In this document: positions 42,839-51,575 of the stretch, piece after piece
Numbering within the stretch: position 1 is the first letter of the stretch
Layout: each line of letters begins with the position of its first letter
Assembly: GCA_905181855.1 (NCBI GenBank)
Contig: CAJIZE010000005.1
Location: forward strand, 62,001-126,000
DNA: 64,000 bases
Direction of reading: 5' to 3'
Source of the DNA: an uncultured Flavobacteriales bacterium
GTDB taxonomy: Bacteria > Bacteroidota > Bacteroidia > Flavobacteriales_G > Salibacteraceae
Notes under the pieces: model-generated
Told to the model about the DNA's origin: nothing
Databases searched by the model: none
Seen by the model: the letters and a program-made list of their open reading frames with translations, nothing else
Program-made: the position numbers and the translations under genes

Positions 42839-43765
42839 ATGAATCAAAAAGAATTAAATATACCATCATCAATTGAGTCCTTTGCCTTTGCAGATGGAAC
42901 AGGAAGTACCCTAAAATTGTTCTTGAAACGTGATGATTTAATTCATCCTGTAGTTTCTGGAAACAAGTGGCGAAAATTAAAATTGAACTTGCTAAATGCA
43001 AAACAACAAAAGTTCACTAAGGTTTTAACATATGGCGGTGCTTATTCAAATCATTTGGTGGCAACCGCTTATGCAGCGCATAAAGCAGGATTAAAATCTA
43101 TTGGTATAGTGCGTGGTTTGGATGCTGATTTAGAAAATCATTCATTGAAGTTTGTTCGAGAGTGTGGAATGGAAGTCAAACGGATTAGTAGAGAAGAATA
43201 CCGTTTTAAGAACGAACCAGATTTTTTACAAGAGTTAAGAGATGAGTTTGGTCCTCATTACAGAATACCTGAAGGTGGAGCAAATTTTTTGGGAGTTGAA
43301 GGTTGCATGGAAATAATAACTGAAAGTGAAACAGCCTTTAAAGCAATCGATTTTATCTGTACGTCAATTGGAACAGGAACAACATTAGCAGGTATGTTGG
43401 CTGCCAATTCTATGAACAAGCCAATATTAGGCTTTACTCCTTTTAAGAAAGGTGATTTTTTAAGAGGAGAGGTTTCCGATTTAATGTATCGCACTTTTTT
43501 AGATGAGGAGTTTGTTGATGAACAAATGGAAAATTTACATTTAGTAACTGAGTATCATTTTGGAGGATTTGGAAAAGTAAAACCAGAGCTGAAGGAATTT
43601 GTTTTTTGGTTAAAAGAATCAACAGGCGTTCAGTTTGATTTGGTTTACAACGGTAAAATGATGTTCGGTTTGTACCAGATGATTAAATCTGGTAAGTTTA
43701 AAGATGGTGATTCAATAATCATCTTACACTGTGGAGGTGTTCAGGGTAATGTGGGGTTTGATTGA
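42839..43765 (+). CDS. PLP-dependent ACC deaminase/D-cysteine desulfhydrase family enzyme
   Basis: 308 residues. KRDDLIHPVVSGNKWRKLKL places the PLP-binding Lys at residue 43 in the NK pair. YGGAYSNHLVATAYAA, ICTSIGTGTTLAGM (phosphate cup) and IILHCGGVQGN complete the fold-type II pattern. The family splits 1-aminocyclopropane-1-carboxylate or D-cysteine to ammonia and a keto acid or sulfide. I cannot choose between these activities by eye. It stands alone as a divergent single gene beside DUF5522-hutU. Confidence 0.87.
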   Translation: MNQKELNIPSSIESFAFADGTGSTLKLFLKRDDLIHPVVSGNKWRKLKLNLLNAKQQKFTKVLTYGGAYSNHLVATAYAAHKAGLKSIGIVRGLDADLENHSLKFVRECGMEVKRISREEYRFKNEPDFLQELRDEFGPHYRIPEGGANFLGVEGCMEIITESETAFKAIDFICTSIGTGTTLAGMLAANSMNKPILGFTPFKKGDFLRGEVSDLMYRTFLDEEFVDEQMENLHLVTEYHFGGFGKVKPELKEFVFWLKESTGVQFDLVYNGKMMFGLYQMIKSGKFKDGDSIIILHCGGVQGNVGFD

Positions 43766-43851
43766 TAAATCCCAATGAATCTAGAATTTAACCAGCCATT
43801 TGTACCATTCTCCTTTCTTCTATAAAACAACGTTTCGCTTAAAATCTAATT

Positions 43852-43859
43852 TACCTTTG
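43852..43859 (+). promoter_or_regulatory. -7 element of the LytS/LytTR operon
   Basis: TACCTTTG, exact TAnnTTTG, 4 nt before the ATG at 43864, so the mRNA would be leaderless or nearly so if the box is used. Confidence 0.4.
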
Positions 43860-43863
43860 GTAC

Positions 43864-44922
43864 ATGGATGTATCATACTTTAATCAACACAGAGTCTATT
43901 GGAGCTTACAACTTGGCGGTTGGTTTTTTTACATTCTGACAGCCTTTATTTTTAGCCAATTTCGAGGTTATCCAGTTAATATTAGTTTGGTTTTACCATT
44001 GGCTTTGGCCTATGTTTTAGGTGTCAGTATATCACATACTTATCGTGAAATTATTTTAAAACTCGATTGGCTAAGATTCAATATAATAGGACTGATTCCC
44101 AGAATTTTAGGCGCTACTTTGTTTTTTAGTTTAGTTTTTGAACTTGTCTATTTTGGGACAACCTATACGCTATTTTTCAGAGGTCAGGCAATTGATTGGA
44201 TTGGCGTTGTACAAGAATACCTTGGATGGGAAATATTGATCTTATTATGGAGCATGTTCTACTTTGTTTTTCACATTTTTAAGAATTACAAAAACGAAGA
44301 AATTAAAAACCTGAGGTGGGAGGCAAGTAAGAGCGAAATCGAACTTAACAAACTAAAGTCACAACTAAACCCTCATTTCATTTTCAATGCAATGAATAGT
44401 ATTAGGGCTCTGGTTGATGAGAATCCTAAAAAGTCCAAACAAGTTATCACTCAATTGTCAAATGTGCTCCGAAATAACTTGTTAATGGGAAGAAAAAAAG
44501 TGACAAATCTTCAGGAAGAAATTTCTATGGTGAAAGATTATTTAGAAATTGAAAGCGCTCGATTTGAAGAAAGATTGCGTTACAACATCGATATAGAAGA
44601 CGATTGCCTAACCCTAATGGTTCCCCCGATGATGGTCCAAACATTGGTTGAAAACGGTATAAAGCACGGTATCTCCAAGCTACCTAAAGGAGGAGAACTC
44701 GAAGTTACGGCTAAAAAAGAAGATGGTTTATTAAACGTAGAAATATTGAACACAGGTAAATACTTGAAGTCTAAAAAGCCTGAAACGGGTTTTGGTATTG
44801 AGAATACAAAAGAAAGGTTGCGTCTACTTTTTGGAAGAGAAGACTTGTTTGCAATTAATAACTTTGGAGATAATCAAGTCAAAACAACACTTACAATTCC
44901 ACAGAATCTTAAAATTTCATAA
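43864..44922 (+). CDS. LytS/YehU-type sensor histidine kinase
   Basis: 352 residues. Four membrane helices (about 15-33, 42-60, 75-105, 118-140) and then the His_kinase (PF06580) domain with His171 in LNPHFIFNAMNSI, followed by a HATPase with VQTLVENGIKHGI and GFGIENTKERL. No separate sensing domain is visible, so it may detect a membrane state or small hydrophobic signal. It is paired with the LytTR regulator, whose ATG follows after 2 nt. This family controls envelope, autolysis or pyruvate genes. Confidence 0.9.
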   Translation: MDVSYFNQHRVYWSLQLGGWFFYILTAFIFSQFRGYPVNISLVLPLALAYVLGVSISHTYREIILKLDWLRFNIIGLIPRILGATLFFSLVFELVYFGTTYTLFFRGQAIDWIGVVQEYLGWEILILLWSMFYFVFHIFKNYKNEEIKNLRWEASKSEIELNKLKSQLNPHFIFNAMNSIRALVDENPKKSKQVITQLSNVLRNNLLMGRKKVTNLQEEISMVKDYLEIESARFEERLRYNIDIEDDCLTLMVPPMMVQTLVENGIKHGISKLPKGGELEVTAKKEDGLLNVEILNTGKYLKSKKPETGFGIENTKERLRLLFGREDLFAINNFGDNQVKTTLTIPQNLKIS

Positions 44923-44924
44923 TC

Positions 44925-45659
44925 ATGATAAATGCAGTAATAATTGACGACGAACGATTAGCCAGACAGGAACTTAAACGACTTCTAGAAGTTCATAGCG
45001 ATGTTGATATTGTTAGTGAATTTGGAGATGCAGATGAAGCTATTGCTTACTTGAAAGACAATCAACCTGATTTAATATTTTTAGATATTCAAATGCCAGG
45101 TAAAGATGGCTTTCAATTTTTAGAGGCTTTAGAAAGAGTACCAAACGTGATTTTCGTAACGGCCTATGATGAGTATGCTCTAAAAGCTTTCGAGGTTTCG
45201 GCCATGGATTACTTACTGAAACCAGTGGAAGAAAACAGGTTGCAAGAAGCTCTGAACAAAGTAAGAGAGGAAATAAGCAATGAAAAAGAAACTGAAAAGC
45301 AAAAGGATGATCCTAAGGGAGTGCTGGACGGTAACGATCAAATCTTTATAAAAGATGGAGATAAATGTTGGTTTGTTGAGTTAAAAAATGTTCGGCTGTT
45401 TGAGAGTGAAGGTAATTATGTGAGAGTGTATTTTGATAAAAGTAAGCCATTGATTCTTAAGTCATTAAATAACCTTGAAAGAAGGTTGAGCGATAAAGAT
45501 TTTTTTAGAGCCAACCGCAAACATATTATAAATTTAAAACAGGTTGCAAAAATCGAAAGTTGGTTTAATGGAGGCTTGTTGGTTACTTTAAAAGATGAAA
45601 AGGCAATTGAAATTAGCCGCCGCCAAGCCGTTAAATTGAAGGATAGGATGATCCTTTAA
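44925..45659 (+). CDS. LytTR-family response regulator
   Basis: 244 residues. Receiver domain with D8, D9 and phospho-acceptor Asp54 (LIFLDIQMPGKDG), Lys in YLLKPVEE. C-terminal LytTR DNA-binding domain (about 140-244: FIKDGDKCWFVELKNVRLFE, FFRANRKHIINLKQVAKI). Partner of the kinase above. A pair of 9-mers ATTGTTAGT (45665) and ACTGTTAAT (45683) lies in the 97-nt gap before the next gene and resembles LytTR half sites, though their spacing is short. It may regulate the operon at 45757. Confidence 0.9.
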   Translation: MINAVIIDDERLARQELKRLLEVHSDVDIVSEFGDADEAIAYLKDNQPDLIFLDIQMPGKDGFQFLEALERVPNVIFVTAYDEYALKAFEVSAMDYLLKPVEENRLQEALNKVREEISNEKETEKQKDDPKGVLDGNDQIFIKDGDKCWFVELKNVRLFESEGNYVRVYFDKSKPLILKSLNNLERRLSDKDFFRANRKHIINLKQVAKIESWFNGGLLVTLKDEKAIEISRRQAVKLKDRMIL

Positions 45660-45756
45660 ATTTAATTGTTAGTTCACTTTAAACTGTTAATATTAGATTA
45701 CGAAAAACTTAATAGCGCGGTTCTTTGAGCTTATTTTTAGCGATCTTAAAAGTGAG

Positions 45757-48474
45757 ATGAATAGAGTATTATTATTTGTAGTAGTTATTGTAATTTTTAT
45801 TGGTTCGGTTTTATCCGGGTACTTTTACATGCGTTCAATAAACAGAGATGTGAACATATCTCTAAATGCAGTTCCCACGCAAGCGGCTTTTGTATTTGAA
45901 TCGAACAATTTTTTAAAAGATTGGAAAAACGAATCGCTGAACAGTTTACTGTTCTCAGAGCTTCGTTCATTTGAAACATTTGCGACCTACGATTCGGTTT
46001 TCACTCAATTAGACTCGGCACTTGAGCAAGATTTAAACTTAAAAACATTTTTTGCTGATTTAACAATAACCATATCATTACATAAATCAGGGGCGAAAAA
46101 CGTTGATTTACTTTTCACTTTCAGCATTCCACCAACACAAAATGAGGATGCGTTTGTTACCAAGCTCGAGGCTTATTTTAGCAACGACTACAACAAAAAA
46201 GAAAAGCAATACGATCAGGCTAAACTAGTGTCATTTGAGTCAAATGGCAATAGTATTTTCTATACTTTTTATAAAGACGTAATAGTTATTTCGTTAAACC
46301 AGATGTTGGTTGAAGACGCTATTAGGCAACTAAATTCGGGTAAGTCATTACTTGATAAACCCTCTTTTAACAAAGTTTACAAAACAAAGGGCAATGGTAA
46401 TAATGGTAATTTGTTGATTAACCCTGAAACAATGCAAACAATTGCCGCAACTGTTTTTAATGGCAGTACACAGAAATTTGAAACACCATTTAGTGGTTGG
46501 ATGGCCTATGACTTAATGTTAAAACCAAACTCGTTGTTTTTAAGTGGGTTTTGTCAAGTTTCAGATTCAACAACATTGTTTTTAAATCGTTTTAAAGGTC
46601 AGAGTTCACAAGATTTTAGCGTTGCTGAAATTTTACCTTCAAACACCTGCTTTGTTCTTCATTATGGCGTGAGCGATTTCAACTCTTATTACAAAAATTA
46701 CTTATCTGAATTATCATCAAGCAACCAAATTTTCGATTATGAAAAGAACATAAAAAGTAAAAGAGAAATTTACGGCGAATCAGCTATAAATGCTTTAATA
46801 AACTTTACTCAAAACGAGTTTGGTTTGTTTATTACTCAACCTGTGTTAAGCGATGTAGAGAGGAATTCTTTTGCATTTTTTCGAAGCTCAAACCTATCGC
46901 AATCAGAAAAAGAATTGTCCGCTGTTAGTTTTAGAGTTGATTCAATAAATTTTAACGACGATAAAAAGATCATTTATCAATGCCAAGTGAACAGCTTATT
47001 GCCTGACTTATTTGGTGATGGCTTTGGTATTATTGAAGGCAATTACTACATGACTTTTTCAAACTATTTGATTTTCTCTAATACAATTTCATCGTTAAAA
47101 GAACTTGTCAACCAGAATATTGCTGAAAACACATTAACTAATAAGAATGGATTTAAAGCTTTTTCTGAGCATTTATCAAGCGAAACAAATTACATGGTGT
47201 ATTGTAATGTCTCAAAATCAAATCAGCTTTTTGAATCCGTTTTAAAAAGGCCATCATTTCGGTTTTTAAAGAAAAATTTCGAGAGTATTAAAAATTTCGA
47301 AAATGTTACTTTCCAAGTATCCAGCGGAAGCAATAACTTATTTTACAGCAATATTTTTTTAAACCATAATCCCGATTACAAACAAGAAACAGGATCGTTA
47401 TGGGAGCTTGAGTTAGATACACAAATAGTATCTAAGCCATTTGTGTTTATTAACCACTATACCAAATCAAGAGAGATTTTCGTTCAAGATGCAAACAACA
47501 AAACATACTTAGTCTCAAATACAGGAAAAGTGCTTTGGGAGAGTCAATTGAACAACAGAATAGTGGATAAAATTTATATGGTTGATGTTTATAAAAACAA
47601 TAAATATCAGTTGCTTTTTAACACTTCTAACGCCGTTTATTTAATCGACAGAAACGGCAAAAATGTTGATAATTACCCAATTATCATAAAAGAAGGAATT
47701 GCGGGATCAGTTCATTTACTTGATTATGATAAAAATCGGGAATACCGAGTTTTAATTCCTACCAAAGATGGTAAATTACAAAATAGAACAATTGGAGGTT
47801 CAATTGTAAAAGGTTGGAATTACAAATCAAAGAATACTTCAAACGTTGCAAAGCTAGATTTCTTTAAAATAAAATCTAAAGATTACATATCGGTAATTTA
47901 CAACAACGGATTAATTGAGTTTTTAAACCGAAAAGGTGAAGCTAGGCTCAAGTTAAAAGAAACACTACCTGAAGGCTCTGTTGAAAGAGTGTTTCTTCAA
48001 AAGTCTAATTCGCTTGAAAACACTTTGTTTATCACATCTGATTCCCTTGGAAATATTGTGAATATTTCGTGTAGCGACAAGAAAACCATCACCACTACAG
48101 ATCATGTTATAAGATCTGAACACACCTATTATCCAATAACGTTAGAAGTAGGCGCGAAGTACCATCTGTTCGCTGATGTAAATACTTGTCTGCTTTACGA
48201 TGATCAAATAGGGTTGCTGTTTGAGAAACAGTTTGATAATGATTATCTGCTTTCACCACAGGTATATGTTGATAAAAACGGAATCATTAAAATTGTGTTA
48301 ACCCTTCAAAAAGAAAAAAGGGTATTTTTGATTAACCATTTTGGGATATCCGTTGAGGAATACCCTATTAAAGGGTCAACATCGGTTTTAATAGGTGACT
48401 TAAACAACGATGGGTCTTACAATATGGTTGTAGGTTCAGGTAATAAGAAGTTAATGATGTACTCTTTAAATTAA
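45757..48474 (+). CDS. Membrane-anchored protein with C-terminal beta-propeller
   Basis: 905 residues. One N-terminal helix (about 4-24, VLLFVVVIVIFIGSVLSGYF) anchors or exports it. Residues 30-500 have an alpha/beta pattern reminiscent of DUF3352-like proteins (FVFESNNFLKDWKNESLNSL). Residues 540-905 carry repeated strands, such as GKVLWESQLNNRIVDKIYMV, NAVYLIDRNGKNVDNYPI and VLIGDLNNDGSYNMVVGSGN, typical of quinoprotein or FG-GAP-like propeller blades. It heads the operon that ends in the TPR-CHAT gene and follows the LytTR gene by 97 nt. No catalytic motif seen. Confidence 0.75.
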   Translation: MNRVLLFVVVIVIFIGSVLSGYFYMRSINRDVNISLNAVPTQAAFVFESNNFLKDWKNESLNSLLFSELRSFETFATYDSVFTQLDSALEQDLNLKTFFADLTITISLHKSGAKNVDLLFTFSIPPTQNEDAFVTKLEAYFSNDYNKKEKQYDQAKLVSFESNGNSIFYTFYKDVIVISLNQMLVEDAIRQLNSGKSLLDKPSFNKVYKTKGNGNNGNLLINPETMQTIAATVFNGSTQKFETPFSGWMAYDLMLKPNSLFLSGFCQVSDSTTLFLNRFKGQSSQDFSVAEILPSNTCFVLHYGVSDFNSYYKNYLSELSSSNQIFDYEKNIKSKREIYGESAINALINFTQNEFGLFITQPVLSDVERNSFAFFRSSNLSQSEKELSAVSFRVDSINFNDDKKIIYQCQVNSLLPDLFGDGFGIIEGNYYMTFSNYLIFSNTISSLKELVNQNIAENTLTNKNGFKAFSEHLSSETNYMVYCNVSKSNQLFESVLKRPSFRFLKKNFESIKNFENVTFQVSSGSNNLFYSNIFLNHNPDYKQETGSLWELELDTQIVSKPFVFINHYTKSREIFVQDANNKTYLVSNTGKVLWESQLNNRIVDKIYMVDVYKNNKYQLLFNTSNAVYLIDRNGKNVDNYPIIIKEGIAGSVHLLDYDKNREYRVLIPTKDGKLQNRTIGGSIVKGWNYKSKNTSNVAKLDFFKIKSKDYISVIYNNGLIEFLNRKGEARLKLKETLPEGSVERVFLQKSNSLENTLFITSDSLGNIVNISCSDKKTITTTDHVIRSEHTYYPITLEVGAKYHLFADVNTCLLYDDQIGLLFEKQFDNDYLLSPQVYVDKNGIIKIVLTLQKEKRVFLINHFGISVEEYPIKGSTSVLIGDLNNDGSYNMVVGSGNKKLMMYSLN

Positions 48475-48519
48475 TCCGCTTGCATCAAGTTGAGGAATGG
48501 TTAAATTTAAATATTGGTG

Positions 48520-50169
48520 ATGAACAATAAAACAAAACCCAAAACAAATCTGCTGAGCCACATTGCTCTTCTCTTGTTTATGTTAGTAGTCCTAAAAGGA
48601 TGCGACAAACGATACAATATTGATGGCTTTGAGCCCTTACTTTGGACACCCGAAATCGCTGTTCCTTTATTGGATGCAGAAATTAGCGTTGCAGATTTGC
48701 TAGCTCGCAACAATCTTGATGTTGTTCAGACGGATAAAGATGGAAAAATAACTTTGGTTTATGAAACTGAAATACAAACGTTTAATCCTTTTTCGCTCAT
48801 TCCATCATTAGATCAAGAATTTTCATATCAAATTCCTTTAGGTTTTCCAGGCAAGATAACGGCAACTGCTCCTAAAGAATTTGCTTTTGATGATATTGAG
48901 GAAATTGAATTTCCTACCGATTCAGGAATGACACTGAAAGAATTGAAATTGAAATCAGGTGTACTACAACTAGAAATCACTGTAAATGTGCCTGGAGTCA
49001 CTAAAGATTTTGAATTAGCATTAAAAATTCCATCAATTGTAATGCCCTCTGGTGAAAGTTTGGGAGACTCGGTATCCATAAAACCAGGAACTACCGGAAC
49101 ATTAAACATTGATTTAGGTGGAGCAGTCATTGATTTTGAGGGAGTAGGCAATGCTGATAACAAGATAACAATTGACTACAAGGCGGTTTTGGCTATGGCT
49201 AGCGGTGACGTAATAGAGTCCGCAGACAATTTTGGATTTACATTTCGATTAAAAGATCTTAAGATTGAACATATTATTGGTGATTTTGGTAATCAATCAA
49301 CAACAGTTGTGCATGATTCATTACGTCTTGATATTTTCGAGAAAGCCTCTGGGTTAGGAGATATACAGTTAACAAACCCGCAGTTGTATCTGAAGTTTAC
49401 TAATGGCATCGGATTACCTTTTCAATTATCATTTACTGATTTATACACTAAAAATGCCGCCACCGGTGAAAAATTTGATATTCTTTATAGCACGTTTCAA
49501 AATCCGTTTGTCATAAACTCGCCATTAGAACTTGGCGATTCAGCAACAACTGAAGTTAAAATTGATAAATCAAACACCGATTTTGCGAATATTTTAAAAC
49601 CAACTCCAAAATTTATAGTGTATAAAGTAGATGCTGAAGTAAACCCTGGACCAGCACCGCACTATAACTTTATTAGCGACCAAAGCTTTTTTAACATCAC
49701 CTGTAAAGCAGTGCTGCCAATAGAAGGACTGGTTAACGATTTTCATTTAACTGATACCTTGGATTTTGGCTTAAACCAAACTATAGAAGAATTAGATTCC
49801 GCAACTTTAAACCTAAGAATTACAAATGGATTGCCAATCGATGCATATCTTCAAATTTATTTGTACAATGAAGAAAGAGGTGTTATAGACTCTCTCTTAA
49901 CAACTTCGACCAAACATATTTTTAAAGCAGGAATAGCAGACGCTCAAGGTAAAGTTAATCAGAGTGATGTAATTGAAGACCAACTATTAATAATCCTTGA
50001 TAAAGTCAAAGCCGTAAACCTTTTTCAAGCTGAAAAAATGATTTTGCAAACGAGGATGAGTACCTATAATGCTCCTAACCAATCCATAGCGTTTTATGAT
50101 GATTATAAGTTGGGAATATCCGTAGGAATAAAACTCAAAGGTGAAATTGAATTATCACTACCTGAATGA
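48520..50169 (+). CDS. Lipoprotein, function unknown
   Basis: 549 residues from ATG 48520; a TTG at 48514 and GTG at 48517 are in frame but give no better start. Lipobox VLKGC with Cys28 as the lipidated residue, then DKRYNIDGFEPLLWTPEIA. The remainder is beta-rich with repeated segments like SVKPGTTGTLNIDLGGAVID and a series of Ig-like strands. It overlaps the DUF5723 gene by 4 nt (ATGA) and follows the propeller protein by 45 nt. Likely an outer-membrane lipoprotein serving as a partner of the DUF5723 barrel. Confidence 0.75.
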   Translation: MNNKTKPKTNLLSHIALLLFMLVVLKGCDKRYNIDGFEPLLWTPEIAVPLLDAEISVADLLARNNLDVVQTDKDGKITLVYETEIQTFNPFSLIPSLDQEFSYQIPLGFPGKITATAPKEFAFDDIEEIEFPTDSGMTLKELKLKSGVLQLEITVNVPGVTKDFELALKIPSIVMPSGESLGDSVSIKPGTTGTLNIDLGGAVIDFEGVGNADNKITIDYKAVLAMASGDVIESADNFGFTFRLKDLKIEHIIGDFGNQSTTVVHDSLRLDIFEKASGLGDIQLTNPQLYLKFTNGIGLPFQLSFTDLYTKNAATGEKFDILYSTFQNPFVINSPLELGDSATTEVKIDKSNTDFANILKPTPKFIVYKVDAEVNPGPAPHYNFISDQSFFNITCKAVLPIEGLVNDFHLTDTLDFGLNQTIEELDSATLNLRITNGLPIDAYLQIYLYNEERGVIDSLLTTSTKHIFKAGIADAQGKVNQSDVIEDQLLIILDKVKAVNLFQAEKMILQTRMSTYNAPNQSIAFYDDYKLGISVGIKLKGEIELSLPE

Positions 50170-51575
50170 GAAAAAAAATAGGTTTATCGGGACTCTTACT
50201 TTTTGTTGCGTTTATGGGTAATGCACAAAACGATTTCACTTTGTATCAAATGAAAGCGGTACCTCAAGTGGTTTCTGTTAACCCTGCAGCAAGACCGTTT
50301 AGTAAATTAAACATTGGTTTACCCTTAGTTTCTGCTATTTACCTAGGCGTTGGTAATAGTGGTTTTGCATATGATGATTTTGTGAAAATAAACAGCGATA
50401 ACTCCTTGAGAATTGAAATGGATGATGCTATTGCTCAGATGAATGAAAGGAATCGTTTGTCAACTTATTTACGTACTGATATATTCTCACTTGGATTTAA
50501 AGTAGGTAATAACTATATTTCAATGGGAGTTACGGATAAGATAAATTTAAATTTCACCTATCCTAAAGATTTATTCAAGTTAGCTTGGGAAGGAAATGCC
50601 AGTTCAGATTTTATCGGGCAAAGAATTGCATTTGATGGATTGGGAGTAGATTTTTTACATTTCACCCAATATAGTTTCGGGATTAATCGTAGAGTTACTC
50701 CATCGTTGTCAATAGGAGGCAGAATAAACTATTTGGTGGGGCATGAGGCACTGTATACTAAACAATCAGATATTGGTATTACAACTGATGCTTATAACTA
50801 TGGCATAACAGCAGATGCTTCTATTGAGATTAATACTTCAATAGATACTGCGGTTACAAAAACGTTTATTGATTCAAATTCTACTCAGCAAGATTTGATT
50901 AATTTTTACGTAAAACCTTCAACATTACAGAATTACTTTGTTGGTTCTAGGAACAATGGATATAGTTTAGATTTTGGTTTTAATTATAATTTGTTTGATG
51001 TGGTAACCTTTAGTGGATCAGTGATAGATTTAGGAAGTATAACATGGAGGGCCCATACAGCAAATTACACCGTAGAAGATAAAGAATTTACCTTTGAAGG
51101 TATTAATTTATTTGATATTGCTGACCCATTAGATAGCGCAAGCAGTCAGCCTAGCAACGCGTTTGTTGGACCATTGTTAGATTCAGTATTGTCAACTTTT
51201 ACCGATATTCAAAGAACTACAGGTGATTTCTCAACAGCATTAAATACTCAAATTTATTTAGGAGTTCAATATCATTTATCAAATAGATTGAGGGTAGGAG
51301 TATTATCAAGAAGTCAAATTGTAAGAGGCAAGCTGGTTACTTCTAGCAGTGTTTCGCTTAATACTACCATCCGTAATATTATAAGCCTTAGTGCTAATTA
51401 CTCTATACAGGGTGGAAGCTATGGGAATATTGGTTTAGGAATGTCAGCTAGTTTAGGTCCATTACAGATATATGTCATAACCGATAATATTATGTCGTTT
51501 ATGCAATGGTACAATACACGAGTTGTTCATACAAGATTTGGGTTAAACTTTACTTTCGGTAAGGACTATGAATAA
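50166..51575 (+). CDS. DUF5723 outer-membrane protein
   Basis: 469 residues. Signal peptide ends FMGNAQ. The mature start NDFTLYQMKAVPQVVSVNPA and RPFSKLNIGLPLVSAIYLGV matches DUF5723, predicted outer-membrane barrels of Bacteroidota. The C-terminus (FGLNFTFGKDYE) has alternating hydrophobic strands. It is coupled on both sides: 4-nt overlap with the lipoprotein gene and 8-nt overlap with the TPR-CHAT gene. Probably the channel or docking barrel for this operon; that role is inference. Confidence 0.85.
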   Translation: MRKKIGLSGLLLFVAFMGNAQNDFTLYQMKAVPQVVSVNPAARPFSKLNIGLPLVSAIYLGVGNSGFAYDDFVKINSDNSLRIEMDDAIAQMNERNRLSTYLRTDIFSLGFKVGNNYISMGVTDKINLNFTYPKDLFKLAWEGNASSDFIGQRIAFDGLGVDFLHFTQYSFGINRRVTPSLSIGGRINYLVGHEALYTKQSDIGITTDAYNYGITADASIEINTSIDTAVTKTFIDSNSTQQDLINFYVKPSTLQNYFVGSRNNGYSLDFGFNYNLFDVVTFSGSVIDLGSITWRAHTANYTVEDKEFTFEGINLFDIADPLDSASSQPSNAFVGPLLDSVLSTFTDIQRTTGDFSTALNTQIYLGVQYHLSNRLRVGVLSRSQIVRGKLVTSSSVSLNTTIRNIISLSANYSIQGGSYGNIGLGMSASLGPLQIYVITDNIMSFMQWYNTRVVHTRFGLNFTFGKDYE

